Shown in pieces: positions 8,707 to 18,300 of a stretch of DNA of 64,000 bases (positions within the stretch are counted from its first letter, which is position 1; each line of letters begins with the position of its first letter). Where the stretch lies: contig JAKLKA010000017.1 in assembly GCA_023150915.1 (NCBI GenBank), forward strand, positions 1 to 64,000. The letters run 5' to 3'. The stretch comes from Polyangiaceae bacterium (GTDB taxonomy: Bacteria > Myxococcota_A > Polyangia > Polyangiales > Polyangiaceae). A program made the translations under genes and the position numbers. Below the pieces are notes generated by a model, which searched no databases, was not told the DNA's origin, and saw only the letters and a program-made list of their open reading frames with translations.

Positions 8707-9746
8707 GAGAGGCACTTGCAACGGCGATCGACCTGCACGTGGACCGGCTGGCGCTGGGCATCACCGAGGCGTTCTACGCTCGTCACCCCGAATGGGAGCA
8801 GCGGTTCGGGCCGAAGGGGCGGGTCCGCTGCGTCGAGGACGCCCGCTTCCATCTGCGCTTCTTGCGCGGGGCCCTGCGCGCCGGTTCGCCTTCCGCCTTC
8901 GAGAGCTACGCGCGCTGGACCAACGGCGTGCTCGGCGCGCGCGGCATCGGCGGCGCTCACCTCGCCCTCTACTTCGAGCTGATGCAGGCCGAGCTGGACA
9001 CGGTGCTGGGCGCCGAAGCGAAACCCGCCGCCCCATTCATCGCCGCCGGCATCGCAGCCTGCCAGGCGCCGGCCCTTGCCGAAGTCGCCCAGCCCGACGC
9101 GCGCGACCCGACGCGCGAGCAGTACCTCGAAGCGGTGCTCTCGGGCCGTCGCGCCGATGCGCTGGCGGTGGCCACGCGCGCCGCGGACACGGGCTGGGCC
9201 CCTGCCGAGCTGTATTCCGGTCTGTTCGCCCGCTCGCAGCACCGGCTGGGTGAGCTCTGGCAGGCGAACCGGATCAGCGTGGCGCAAGAGCACATGGCCT
9301 CGGCCATCACGCAGTGGGTCGCCGCCAACCTCTATCCGCGCCTGGTGAGGCCCCGCCAGCCGATCGGCAAGGCGCTGTTGTTCGGCGTCGAGGGCGAGCT
9401 GCACCAGCTGGGCGTGCAGTTCATGGCCGACGTGCTCGAGCTCGAGGGTTGGAGCGTGATCTTCCTGGGGACCAACACCCCGACGGCGGCGGCACTGGCC
9501 ACCATCGATGAGCACCGCCCCGACGTGGTCGGCTTGGCGGCCACCATGCTCTTCAGCCTGCCGGCCACGCTCGACGCGGTGGCCGAGATCCGCAGGCGCC
9601 AGCCCGAGCTGCCGGTGGTGGTGGGCGGGCGCGCCTTCGCCGACGCTGCCGATGCCTGCCGCGAGGCGGGGGTGATCGGTGTGGCGGGCTCGCTGGAATC
9701 AGGCCGAACCCTGCTGGCCGGCGTGGCGGCGGCGCGGGCGGTTTGA
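8703..9746 (+). CDS. Cobalamin-binding (CarH/LitR-like) sensor without a DNA-binding domain
   Basis: The C-terminal half has the B12 helical and Rossmann modules of MetH/CarH type. Visible signatures are W-x9-EH (Trp186, Glu196, His197), which marks the photoreceptor class of adenosylcobalamin proteins, E-x-H-x2-G with His234 as likely lower cobalt ligand, and VVVGGRAF. CarH has Trp131, His142 and His177 with nearly the same spacing. The N-terminal 150 residues are helical and lack a MerR helix-turn-helix, so this is not a classical CarH repressor; that part may be a globin- or four-helix-like partner domain. The GTG start at 8703 overlaps the upstream stop. Light or B12 sensing is inferred. 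Confidence 0.8.
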   Translation: MREALATAIDLHVDRLALGITEAFYARHPEWEQRFGPKGRVRCVEDARFHLRFLRGALRAGSPSAFESYARWTNGVLGARGIGGAHLALYFELMQAELDTVLGAEAKPAAPFIAAGIAACQAPALAEVAQPDARDPTREQYLEAVLSGRRADALAVATRAADTGWAPAELYSGLFARSQHRLGELWQANRISVAQEHMASAITQWVAANLYPRLVRPRQPIGKALLFGVEGELHQLGVQFMADVLELEGWSVIFLGTNTPTAAALATIDEHRPDVVGLAATMLFSLPATLDAVAEIRRRQPELPVVVGGRAFADAADACREAGVIGVAGSLESGRTLLAGVAAARAV

Positions 9747-9777
9747 CGCAGGCTTCGTGATTCACTAACTTCGTGAG
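9743..9777 (+). promoter_or_regulatory. Putative vapBC promoter/operator with near-leaderless start
   Basis: TTGACG (9743-9748), a 17-base spacer and TAACTT (9766-9771) form a reasonable sigma-70-type promoter; transcription would start at about the ATG at 9778. CTTCGTGA occurs at 9753-9760 and again at 9769-9776, and GTGATTCAC (9757-9765) is a short dyad. Such repeats overlapping the promoter fit autorepression by the ribbon-helix-helix antitoxin. Confidence 0.4.
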
Positions 9778-10005
9778 ATGAGAAACCTCACGGTCAGCCT
9801 GGACGAGCGGGTCGCTCGCTGGGCGCGGGTCGCCGCGGCCGAGCGCGACATGAGCGTGTCGCGCTTCGTCGCCGAGATCCTGCGCGCCCGCATGGACGAA
9901 GACCAGGAGTACGACGCGGCCATGAAGCGGAGCCTTGCCCACGAGGCAACGCCGCTCAAGTCGAAGGGCGCGCGGTACCCCACCCGCGACGAGCTGCATG
10001 AGTGA
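9778..10005 (+). CDS. vapB: Ribbon-helix-helix (CopG-type) antitoxin
   Basis: The 75-residue protein begins with a beta strand and helix typical of the ribbon-helix-helix fold (MRNLTVSLDERVARWARVAA, then MSVSRFVAEILRARM). The C-terminal third is polar and charged, as expected for the toxin-neutralising tail. It overlaps the downstream PIN-domain toxin by eight bases, the usual arrangement of VapBC modules, and presumably represses its own promoter. There is no ribosome binding site of note, in line with a near-leaderless transcript. Confidence 0.8.
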   Translation: MRNLTVSLDERVARWARVAAAERDMSVSRFVAEILRARMDEDQEYDAAMKRSLAHEATPLKSKGARYPTRDELHE

Positions 10006-10444
10006 TCTCGTGTTCGTGGACACGAACGTGCTGGTCTACCGCCGCGACGCGTCCGAGCGGTCGAAGCAGCCCCGCGCAAAGTCGTGGGTCGACGGCCTCT
10101 GGACCCACCGCCTGGGTCGCATCAGCAGCCAGGTCCTTCAAGAGTACTACCAGACGGTGACGCGCAAGTTGAAGCCGGGCCTGTCGCGGGGGGAAGCACG
10201 CGACGAGGTCCGAGACCTGGCTGCCTGGCGACCCGTTCAGCCGTCCAGCGAACTGCTCGAGCGCGCGTTTCACTGTGAAGATCGATTCGCCCTTTCGTTC
10301 TGGGACGCGATGATCGCCGCCGCGGCGCACCAGGCCTCGTGCAAGTACCTCCTCTCCGAGGACATGCAAGACGGTCTCGACATCGACGGCGTCGTCGTCG
10401 TCGATCCGTTCCGGCATGGTGCCACCGAGCTTGGCCTGTGGTGA
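9998..10444 (+). CDS. vapC: PIN-domain ribonuclease toxin
   Basis: The 148-residue protein has the PIN-domain acidic triad: Asp8 in VFVDTNVLVY, Glu49 in SQVLQEYY and Asp103 in FWDAMIAAAA, plus a late Asp/Glu in LLSEDM. VapC toxins are Mg-dependent RNases that cleave tRNA or rRNA; the target cannot be read from sequence. The ATG at 9998 lies within the antitoxin tail (8-base overlap). Length and motifs look intact, in contrast to the eroded module at 52526-52810. Confidence 0.85.
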   Translation: MSDLVFVDTNVLVYRRDASERSKQPRAKSWVDGLWTHRLGRISSQVLQEYYQTVTRKLKPGLSRGEARDEVRDLAAWRPVQPSSELLERAFHCEDRFALSFWDAMIAAAAHQASCKYLLSEDMQDGLDIDGVVVVDPFRHGATELGLW

Positions 10445-10450
10445 CCGCCG

Positions 10451-12232
10451 TCACCCCGCGTCCAGCACGTCGCGTACGCGGCGCAAGAGCTCTTCAGGGG
10501 TGAACGGCTTCTGCAAGAACACCAGCCCCGCGTCCAGCACGCCGTGGTGCACGATGGCGTTCTCGGTGTACCCGCTGAGGTAGAGCACCGGCAGCTCGGG
10601 GTGCTTCTCGAGCACCTTCTTGGCCAGCTCGCGCCCGCCCATCTGCGGCATCACCACGTCGGTGACCAAGAGGTCGAGCTGACCGTCGGCGCTGCTCAGC
10701 TTGAGCAGGGCGTCGGCGCCGTTGGCTGCCTCGATCACGGTGTATCCGGCGCCGTGCAGCGTGCGCACCAGCAGGCGGCGCACCGGGGCTTCGTCTTCCA
10801 CCACCAAGACGCGCTCGGTGCCGCCCACCGGGCGCTGCGAGGGGCGCCGCCCCGGCAGCGACTGCGCGTCGCCGTCCACTCGGGGCAGGTAGATCTTGAT
10901 CGTGGTTCCCTTGCCCGGCTCGCTGTAGACCCAGATGTGACCGCCCGCTTGTTTCACGATGCCGTACACCGTGGCCAGCCCCAGACCCGTGCCTTGCCCC
11001 ACCGGCTTGGTGGTGAAGAACGGCTCGAACACCCGCACCCGCACCTCTTCGCTCATGCCGGTGCCGGTGTCGCTGACGGCCAAGAGCACATAGTCCCCCG
11101 CGTCGACCTCGGGGTGCTCCCGGGCATAGTCGTCGTCCAGCGTCACGTTCTGCGTCTCGATGGTCAGGTGACCGCCCTTGGGCATGGCGTCCCGGGCGTT
11201 CACCGCCAGGTTGAGCAACACCTGTTCGAGCTGACTGGGGTCGACCTCGACCGCCCACAGCCCCTTCGCCAAGACCTGCTCGATCTCTATGTCCTCACTC
11301 AGCAGGCGCGCCAGCATGCGTTCGGTCTGGCGCGACAGCTCGTTCACGTCCACGCGGATCGGCTCGATCACTTGCCGGCGCGAGAAGGCCAAGAGCTGCC
11401 GGGTGAGCGCGGCGGCCCGATCGGCCGAGACCCGCAGCTCGTCCAGATCTTCGATCGCGGGTGAGTCGGCCGGCAGCGAGTGCTTGGCGAACTCGGCGTT
11501 GCCGATGATGGCCGAGAGCACGTTGTTGAAGTCGTGGGCGATGCCACCCGCCAGCTTGCCGATGGCCTCCATCCGCTGGGTGGCCCGCAGGCGCTCTTCA
11601 TAGCGCTGGCGTTCGCTCACGTCGCGCAGCACCACGATCGACAGCGGCTCGCCATTCGGCTGCAGAGTGGCCAGCTTGCACTCCACCGGGCGCTCGCTGC
11701 CGTCGGGTCGCAGCGCCCGTCGCAAGGCGTCGTTCCCGTCGGTGGGTGCCGAGAGCAGGCGGGTCCACTTCTTTCCGATCAGGTTCTTTTCGCTCATCCC
11801 GAAGAGCGTGCCTGCTGCGGCGTTGGCAAAAACGATGCGCTCGTCGGGGGCGGTGACCAGCGTGGCGTCGGGCGCGGCGGCCAGGGCCAGCTCGAACAGG
11901 CGCTGGGCCTCTTCGCGCGCCAGCGCGGCCCGCTGGTGGCGCATGAGCACCAGCGCGAAGAGCCAGATGGCGGAAACGGTCAGGCCGCGGTTGACCAGCG
12001 TGAGCTGCAGGTCGGGCCCGGGGGCGCCCACGGTGATGTCCACCAGGGTCAGGGCGGTGGCCACTGCGGCGTGCGCCACCGGATGCCAGGGCACCCGCGA
12101 GCGCAGGAAGGACGCCAAGGCGGCCAGGTAGAACGCGCCAATCGCGTAGCCGCCGGGGATCGAAACGTCGATGAAGAACACCAGCGCCGAGAGCCCGAGC
12201 GCCAGGTAAAGCGGGCGGTGGTCACGCCTCAT
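10451..12232 (-). CDS. Membrane hybrid sensor histidine kinase (PAS-HisKA-HATPase-REC)
   Basis: The first 110 residues carry several membrane helices, without a large periplasmic loop. A PAS domain follows (about 115-230, TLVTAPDERIVFANAAAGTLFG). The HisKA site is GGIAHDFNNVLS, and the ATP-binding domain has its N box (NLAVNARDAMP), G1 (VSDTGTGMS) and G2 (GTGLGLATVYGIV), all intact. A receiver domain ends the protein (VLVVEDEAPVRRLL, phospho-acceptor in LLVTDVVMP, Lys in FLQKPFTPEEL). The ATG at 12232 overlaps the upstream response regulator by 11 bases; another at 12250 is possible. It is the third gene of a leftward kinase-regulator-kinase operon. Confidence 0.9.
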   Translation of the reverse strand: MRRDHRPLYLALGLSALVFFIDVSIPGGYAIGAFYLAALASFLRSRVPWHPVAHAAVATALTLVDITVGAPGPDLQLTLVNRGLTVSAIWLFALVLMRHQRAALAREEAQRLFELALAAAPDATLVTAPDERIVFANAAAGTLFGMSEKNLIGKKWTRLLSAPTDGNDALRRALRPDGSERPVECKLATLQPNGEPLSIVVLRDVSERQRYEERLRATQRMEAIGKLAGGIAHDFNNVLSAIIGNAEFAKHSLPADSPAIEDLDELRVSADRAAALTRQLLAFSRRQVIEPIRVDVNELSRQTERMLARLLSEDIEIEQVLAKGLWAVEVDPSQLEQVLLNLAVNARDAMPKGGHLTIETQNVTLDDDYAREHPEVDAGDYVLLAVSDTGTGMSEEVRVRVFEPFFTTKPVGQGTGLGLATVYGIVKQAGGHIWVYSEPGKGTTIKIYLPRVDGDAQSLPGRRPSQRPVGGTERVLVVEDEAPVRRLLVRTLHGAGYTVIEAANGADALLKLSSADGQLDLLVTDVVMPQMGGRELAKKVLEKHPELPVLYLSGYTENAIVHHGVLDAGLVFLQKPFTPEELLRRVRDVLDAG

Positions 12233-12569
12233 CGGCGGAGAGCATGGCACGAACTCGGCTCACCAGGTCCGACGGAGCGAAGGGCTTGGCGAGGAAGGCG
12301 CACTTCTTCGATGGGGCACGGCCCGAGGTGAAGAGCACCCGCAGGTCCGAGTTGATTTCCGTCAAGTGCGCGGCCAGCTCTTCGCCCCCCATGCCGGGCA
12401 TGGCCAGGTCGGTGACCAGCACTCGCGGCGGTGCCGGGCTCTTCTCGGCCAGCGTGATGGCCAGCTGGGCCGAGGGGGCGTCGATCACGCTGAACCCGGC
12501 GCGCGCCAGCGCGCGCACCATCAACCGGCGCAGCGGCTCGCTGTCATCCACGACCAGGATCGTTTCCAT
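12222..12569 (-). CDS. Stand-alone receiver-domain response regulator
   Basis: The 115-residue protein is a lone CheY-like receiver: acidic pocket VVDDSEPLRR, phospho-acceptor Asp in VTDLAMPGMGG, Thr/Ser switch in VLFTSGRAP and Lys in FLAKPFAPSDL. No output domain is present. Sandwiched between two hybrid kinases in one operon, it probably acts as a phosphate shuttle or sink between them. Nine bases separate it from the upstream kinase stop, and its 3' end overlaps the next kinase start. Confidence 0.9.
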   Translation of the reverse strand: METILVVDDSEPLRRLMVRALARAGFSVIDAPSAQLAITLAEKSPAPPRVLVTDLAMPGMGGEELAAHLTEINSDLRVLFTSGRAPSKKCAFLAKPFAPSDLVSRVRAMLSADEA

Positions 12570-12578
12570 GCCCGCCCC

Positions 12579-14513
12579 TCAGGTCACCTGCGCCCGCGCG
12601 GCCCGAACCGCGGCCGCCAGCGCGGTGCGGGTGAACGGCTTCGCGATGAACGCCGCGGTTTCGCGCGACACGCGGTGTTCGCTCAAGACGGCATCGGTGT
12701 ACCCCGACATGTAGAGCGTGGCCAGGGTTGGGTGCTGGCTCTTCAGCGCCTGCGCGACCGCGGGGCCGCTGGACTCGGGCAGCACCACGTCGGCCAAGAG
12801 CACGTCCACCGACTGCGCTTGCATCACCCGCTGAGCTTCGCCGCCGTCGGCGGCGGTGACCACCCTGAAACCGCTGCGCCGAAGCAGCACCGACGCCAGC
12901 GAGCGCTGCGCTGGATCGTCGTCGAGCACGAGCACGGTGGTGTCGACCGAAGGCGGCGGGGGCTCCGTGTCGCTTGCGCCCGAGCTGGGCGCCGCGCCGC
13001 TTGCTGCCGGCAAACACACCCGGAAGGTGGCGCCGCGCCCGGGCTCCGACGCCACCGTGATGGTGCCGCCCAGCTGCCGCACGATGCCGTAGGTGCTGGC
13101 CAGCCCCAGACCAGTGCCCTGGTCGGCGGGCTTGGTCGAGAAGAACGGCTCGAAGATGTGAGGCAGCACGTCGGGCGCGATCCCCGCGCCGCTGTCGGCG
13201 ACCGTGAGCTCGACCCCCTCGGCGGCGCGGCGGGCGGCGACCGCGATGCGCCCGCCCCCCGGCAGCGCGTCCCGCGCGTTCTTCACCAGGTTCACGACCA
13301 CGCGCTCGAGCTGGTGGCCGTCGGTGTGCGCGATGGCGGGCTCGTTGCCCAGGTGGAGCACCAGCTCCACCCCGGGGCCGACCAGGCGCCGGAGCACGCT
13401 CTCCATCCGTGCGAGCGACGCGCGAAGATCCGTGGGCTCCGGGCTCACCTCTTGCGCGCGGGCCAGGGCGGACAGCTCGCGCACGATGCGCGCAGTGCCT
13501 TCGCTGGCGTCGCGGATGTCGGACAGGCTGCGGGCCAGGGGCAGGTCGGGCGGCAGGTCTTCGAGCTCGGTCGACGCGGTGGCCAGGATGATCGAGAGCA
13601 GGTTGTTGAAGTCGTGCGCGATGCCGCCGGCCAGGCGGGCCACGGCCTCGAGCCGCTCGCTGCGGCGCAGCTCTTCGAGCTGGGTCTGGCGCTCGAGCTC
13701 GGCCGCCGCGCGCGTGGCAAAGATCTCGAGCACGGCGCCGACGTGCCCCGGGTCCGCGAAAGGCACGTCGTGCGCGACCCCCAACGAGCCGATGGGCTCG
13801 CCGTGCGAATCGAGCAGCGCGATGCCCGCGTGCTCGCGCACGCCGAGCCAGCACTCGCGTTGACAGCACGAGGCTTCGCAACGCGGCGAGAAGCACACCT
13901 GGCCCGGCGCCCCCCACAGCTCGGCGCAGGGTGTGTCGTCTTGCGGCCGCGCGAACGGTTTGCCGGGCGCGGCCCCCTCTTGCACCGCCACGCTCCGCAC
14001 CAGACCGTCCGCGCCGAAACGCGCGACGTATGCCACGCGCACGCTGAGCACCTCGGTCAGGCTCGCCACCAGCTTCTGGAAGAACTCTTCTCCGGTGGCG
14101 CTGACCACCCCGCGTGCGATGCGACGCAGCGCGGACTCGGCGCCGCGCTGCGCGGTCACGTCGCGGGCGATGGTGACCACGCCCACGACCCCGTCGGGGC
14201 TCTGGATCGGGCTGAAGCGCACGCTGGAGAGAACCTGACTTTCGCCCACCGGCAGCTCGATCTCGACCACGAAGCTCTCGCCCCCCAGCGCGCGGCGGTA
14301 GAGCGCTTCGAAGCGGCCGCGCTCGGGCTCGTCCCAGCGGGCCGTGATCGGCATGCCCAGCTCGAGCTCGCGCCCCGAGGCCCGCCGAAACAGCTGGCAG
14401 CACGTGTCGTTGGCGAACACGACGCAAAGCTGGGCGTCGACCGCCGCCACGGCGTCCGTGGTGCTCTCGAGCAGTGCGTCGAGCGAGAAGCGGGTGAAGG
14501 GATTGCTAGGCAA
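12579..14513 (-). CDS. Soluble hybrid histidine kinase (PAS-GAF-HisKA-HATPase-REC) with Cys cluster
   Basis: No membrane helix is visible. Residues 8-125 form a PAS domain, about 140-275 a GAF-like domain that contains six cysteines within about 30 residues (PCAELWG, QVCFSPRC, SCCQRECW). The kinase core has GGIAHDFNNLLS, N box NLVKNARDALP, G1 VADSGAGIA and G2 GTGLGLASTYGIV. The receiver has VLDDDPAQRSL, LLADVVLPES and FIAKPFTR. The Cys cluster suggests a metal, Fe-S or redox signal; that is inference. It is the first gene of the leftward three-gene operon. Confidence 0.88.
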   Translation of the reverse strand: MPSNPFTRFSLDALLESTTDAVAAVDAQLCVVFANDTCCQLFRRASGRELELGMPITARWDEPERGRFEALYRRALGGESFVVEIELPVGESQVLSSVRFSPIQSPDGVVGVVTIARDVTAQRGAESALRRIARGVVSATGEEFFQKLVASLTEVLSVRVAYVARFGADGLVRSVAVQEGAAPGKPFARPQDDTPCAELWGAPGQVCFSPRCEASCCQRECWLGVREHAGIALLDSHGEPIGSLGVAHDVPFADPGHVGAVLEIFATRAAAELERQTQLEELRRSERLEAVARLAGGIAHDFNNLLSIILATASTELEDLPPDLPLARSLSDIRDASEGTARIVRELSALARAQEVSPEPTDLRASLARMESVLRRLVGPGVELVLHLGNEPAIAHTDGHQLERVVVNLVKNARDALPGGGRIAVAARRAAEGVELTVADSGAGIAPDVLPHIFEPFFSTKPADQGTGLGLASTYGIVRQLGGTITVASEPGRGATFRVCLPAASGAAPSSGASDTEPPPPSVDTTVLVLDDDPAQRSLASVLLRRSGFRVVTAADGGEAQRVMQAQSVDVLLADVVLPESSGPAVAQALKSQHPTLATLYMSGYTDAVLSEHRVSRETAAFIAKPFTRTALAAAVRAARAQVT

Positions 14514-14535
14514 GCAGAGGCGCCCCCAGCAAAAA

Positions 14536-14564
14536 ACCCTAGCTCAACCCGCGGCGCCGCTCAA
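14536..14564 (-). promoter_or_regulatory. Putative promoter of the kinase-regulator-kinase operon
   Basis: On the minus strand TTGAGC (14564-14559), a 17-base spacer and TAGGGT (14541-14536) precede the ATG at 14513 by a short leader. CTCAACC occurs twice here (14543-14549 and 14560-14566) and may be a binding half-site. The -10 is a poor consensus match. Confidence 0.3.
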
Positions 14565-14600
14565 CCGTGTCACGGGTTTGACACCGGATTGTCACACAGG

Positions 14601-15326
14601 TCACCGGCTGGCGACGCCGGCGGGCAGACCCGCCCGGGACTCGATCAGCTCGGCCTTGTAGATGACCTTGCCGGCAGCGTCGCTGATCTCGCCGGCCACT
14701 TCGCGGCCGTCGGCGCTGCGCGACACGCTGAAGGTCGCGGTCTGCTCCCCGATCTTTACCCGATAGTCGGTGGTTTCGCACTCGAGCTGCTGGTCCCCCA
14801 CCAGGCAGGTGCCCTTGGCCTTGGCGATCTGGGCCTGGTTGTCGTCGGGCACGAAGGCCGTGCGCGCCATGAGCTGGTCGAACGCCGCGGCGGACGAGGG
14901 CAGCTCGCGCTTGCCGCGCAGCTCGCGCACCCTAAGCACCCGCTCAGTGCCAATGTCATGGGTCACCCGAAGCTTGGTGGCGACGTCGCCGTCTTCCAGG
15001 GTGTAGTCGACGATGATCAGGCTGCCGGCCCGGGCGTGGACCTCTTGGGTCAAGATCAGGTGGCTCTTGCTGAACGAGCCGGTGAAGCGGTGCACCGTGC
15101 GATCGCCGACGAGCTTGTTGGCAAAGAGCGAGGGATTCGCCGGCACCGTCTCTTCGGCGCTGGGGATCTCATCGATGAACGGCATGTCGTCGTCCGCGCG
15201 GATCGCCGTCTTCTTCGCCGGCGTGGGCTCGCCCAGGTCGAGCGCGGTGGGGTGGGGGATGCCCGCGTTGCCGCAAGCGGCGGCCACGAGCGGAAGCGTG
15301 CACAGGGCCCTCTGGATCTTGTTCAT
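14601..15326 (-). CDS. Lipoprotein of unknown function downstream of the P-type ATPase
   Basis: Starting at the ATG at 15326 the protein begins MNKIQRALCTLPLVAAACGN, a short lipoprotein signal with AAAC lipobox. The 220-residue mature part is mostly beta-strand-like (RFTGSFSKSHLILTQEVHARAGSLIIVDY) with one central helix and two Cys that could pair (GTCLVGDQQLECE). I recognise no family. It lies 48 bases downstream of the giant ATPase on the same strand, so the two may be co-transcribed and work together in envelope ion handling; that link is only positional. Confidence 0.65.
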   Translation of the reverse strand: MNKIQRALCTLPLVAAACGNAGIPHPTALDLGEPTPAKKTAIRADDDMPFIDEIPSAEETVPANPSLFANKLVGDRTVHRFTGSFSKSHLILTQEVHARAGSLIIVDYTLEDGDVATKLRVTHDIGTERVLRVRELRGKRELPSSAAAFDQLMARTAFVPDDNQAQIAKAKGTCLVGDQQLECETTDYRVKIGEQTATFSVSRSADGREVAGEISDAAGKVIYKAELIESRAGLPAGVASR

Positions 15327-15374
15327 GCGCCCGGAATGCCAAGCGGGCGCCGCTTCGGCCAAGTTCTGAGCCAG

Positions 15375-18300
15375 TTATCGAAGCGCGGGGTGCTCGCGCG
15401 CGGGCAGCGCTTCGACCAGCTTCAGCCGCTGCGCGAGCTTCTCGATCGCTTGCGGGTATTGCACCGCCGCGCCGGTGGCCAGGGCAGAAGCACCGATGGC
15501 CGTGGCCCACCCCAGCGGGCCCAGCGGACGACAGCCGAAGAAGTGGCTCACCACCGGCGTCTGCACCACCGCGGCGAGCAGCGCGGCCGAGACCGCGCTG
15601 GTGAGCAGCACCGGTCGGCTGAGCCCGCCCGAGGTGAGGGTCTGCCCAAGCTGCGTACCGACCAAGGCGAGCAGGCCCACGGTGCCGGCCTTCTCGCGGC
15701 CACCGGTGAGACGCCCCACCAGATAGGCCGCGCCCGCGCCGCCGGCGGTGACGATGGCGCGCGAGGCAATGTCGCGGCTGAGCGCGTCGCCCAGCGAAGC
15801 GTCGGGGCCCTCGCTGGCCAGCGAGACCAGGGTCTCGCGCGAGGGCGGGCGCAGCGCAATGGCCATGGCTGGCGCGACGTCGGTCAGCATGTTGACCAAG
15901 AGCAGCTGGCGCGCGTTGAGCGGCGATCGGCCGTCGACCAGGCCGGCGGCCACCGAGAAGCCGATCTCGCCCAGGTTGCCGCCCACCAAGATCGAGACGG
16001 CGTCGCGCACGCTGGCCCACATGGCGCGCCCTTCGACGATGGCGTCCACGATGGTCTCGATGCGCTCGTCGGTGATCACCACGTCGGCGGCGCCCCGGGC
16101 GGCGCTGGTGCTGCGCTCGCCCATGGCAATGCCCACGTTTGCCAGGCGGATGGCCGGTGCGTCGTTCGAGCCGTCGCCCACCATCGCCACGCAGTGCCCC
16201 GCGCGCTGCAGTGCGCGCACGATGCGCACCTTCTGCGAGGGCGTGAGCCGGGCAAAGACCGCCACGTCGGCGATGCGCGCGTCCAGCTGCTCTTCCGACA
16301 GGTCCGCCAGCTCGGCGCCGGTCATGGTGCGCCGCGCGGTGAGCAGATCGAGCTCGCGCGCCACCGCCTCGGCGGTGCTGGGGTGATCGCCGGTGATCAT
16401 CACGGTCGATACGCCCGCAACCTTCAGCTGGTCCAGGGCAGCCCGGGCCGAGCGCCGCACCGGATCGCTGAAGGCGATGAAGCCCACGAAGGTGAGGCCG
16501 ACCAGGCGCGCCGGATCGAGCCTGTCTTCTTCGGTCACGCTGCGCTCGGCCACGGCCAAGACGCGCAGCCCCTGGCGCCCCAGCTCGGACGCGCGCGCCG
16601 AAAGCTCGCCGAGCATGACCGCGTCCAGCGGCACCCGCGTGCCGCAGTGCAGGCGCTTGGTGCAACACGGCAAGATCACCTCGGGCGCCCCCTTCACGCT
16701 CAAATAGCGCTCGTGGGCGCTCTCGCCGGTGACCGCGTGGTAGCCGCGCCCGGCTTCGAAGGGCAGCTCGCTCACGCGGCGCCAGCCCTCGGCCCCGTGG
16801 TCGACCGCCAGCTCGCGCGCACCCGCTGCGCGGTGCAGCGCGCCGTCCAGCGGGTCGAACGACGCGCTTTGATCGAGCGCCGGCGTGGCGCGAAGCGCCG
16901 CCGCCAGCACCACGCTCTCGACCTCGCCCAGCGCGTCGATCGGGACATTGGACTGGCCGTCCGAGACCCGGCGCAAATCGATGCGGCCCTCGGTCAGGGT
17001 CCCGGTCTTGTCGACGCACAAGACGTCGACCCGGCCCAGCGCCTCGATGTTGCGCGCGTTGCGCACCAGCGCGCCCCGCTTGCTCAGGCGCTCGGCGGCC
17101 GCCAGCTGCGCGGCCGTGGCCAAGAGCGGCAGCCCCTCGGGCACCGACGCCACCGCCAGGCTCACGCCCGAGCTGACCACTTCTTTCAGGCGCCGCCCGC
17201 GCAGCGCCCCGACGGTGATCAGCGCCGCACCGGCTCCCAGCGCCACCGGACCGGTCATGTTGATCAGCGAGCGCAGGCGCAGCTCGACGCCGCTGGTGGC
17301 AATGTCGCGCCGCGAGGTGTTCGAGCCGCGGCGTGCCTCGGTCTCGTCGCCGGTGGCGACCACCACCGCGGTGGCGCGGCCGGCCGCAATGCTGGTCCCC
17401 TCGTAGATCATGCTGCCGCGATCGGCCACGTCCAGGTCGTAAGAAGACGCGGCGCTCTTCTTCACCGGCAGCGACTCGCCGGTCAGGCTCGAGGCGTCCA
17501 CCTCGACGCTCTCGGCGCCCACCAGGCGGCAGTCGGCCGGCACCACGTCGCCCGGCTCGAGCACGATCACGTCGCCGCGCACCAGGTCGGCGGCGTCCAC
17601 CGTCAGCGTTTCGCCCGAGCGCCGCACCCGCGCACGCCGCTTGGTGTCGGTGGCCAGCTTCTTGATGGCGCGCTCGGTGCGAAAGCGCTGCACGCCGCCC
17701 ACCACCGCGTTCAGCGCCACCACACCGCCCACCATCCCGGCGTCGGCCATCGAGCCCACCACCGCCGAGAGCCCGGCGCCGGCCGCAAGCAGCGGGGCCA
17801 GCGGGTTGAACAGCTCGTCGGTCACCGCTTCGGAGAGCTCGAGCAAGGCGGGCTTGTCGCCGACCACCGGGCGCCGGCGGGCGTGCGCTTCGGCGCGGGT
17901 GAGCCCCACGTCGCTGGTGCCCAGCTTGGCCATCACCCCGTGGGCGTCCAGCGCGTGCCACGGCGTGCGATCGCGCGGCGGTGGCAGCGCACGCCGCTCG
18001 AGCGACGCGCTGTTGCGCAGGCCGTTGGCCATGGCGATCAGCGAGGCGGTGTTGACCACCGCGAACACCCTTCGGGTGGTCATGCTGACCACGCCGCCGG
18101 CGCTCACCAGCACCCCCACGCCGGCCGCCCCCAGCGCCAGGTTCACGCTCTGCTTGGCCACCTTCTTCGCGGTGACGCAGGCCTGCAGCACGAAGCGCAC
18201 GTCGGACAGGTCGTCGTTCGACACCAGGTGTGCGCCCCAGGGCGGGGGCTCGCCCGCCCGCGTGAGCCCGATGGCGCAGTCTGCCGCGCCCACGCCGGTG

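Noticed and set aside
15327-15374. Terminator between the giant ATPase and its downstream lipoprotein gene
   Set aside because: No stable stem or U-tract is visible in the 48-base gap; co-transcription is more likely.
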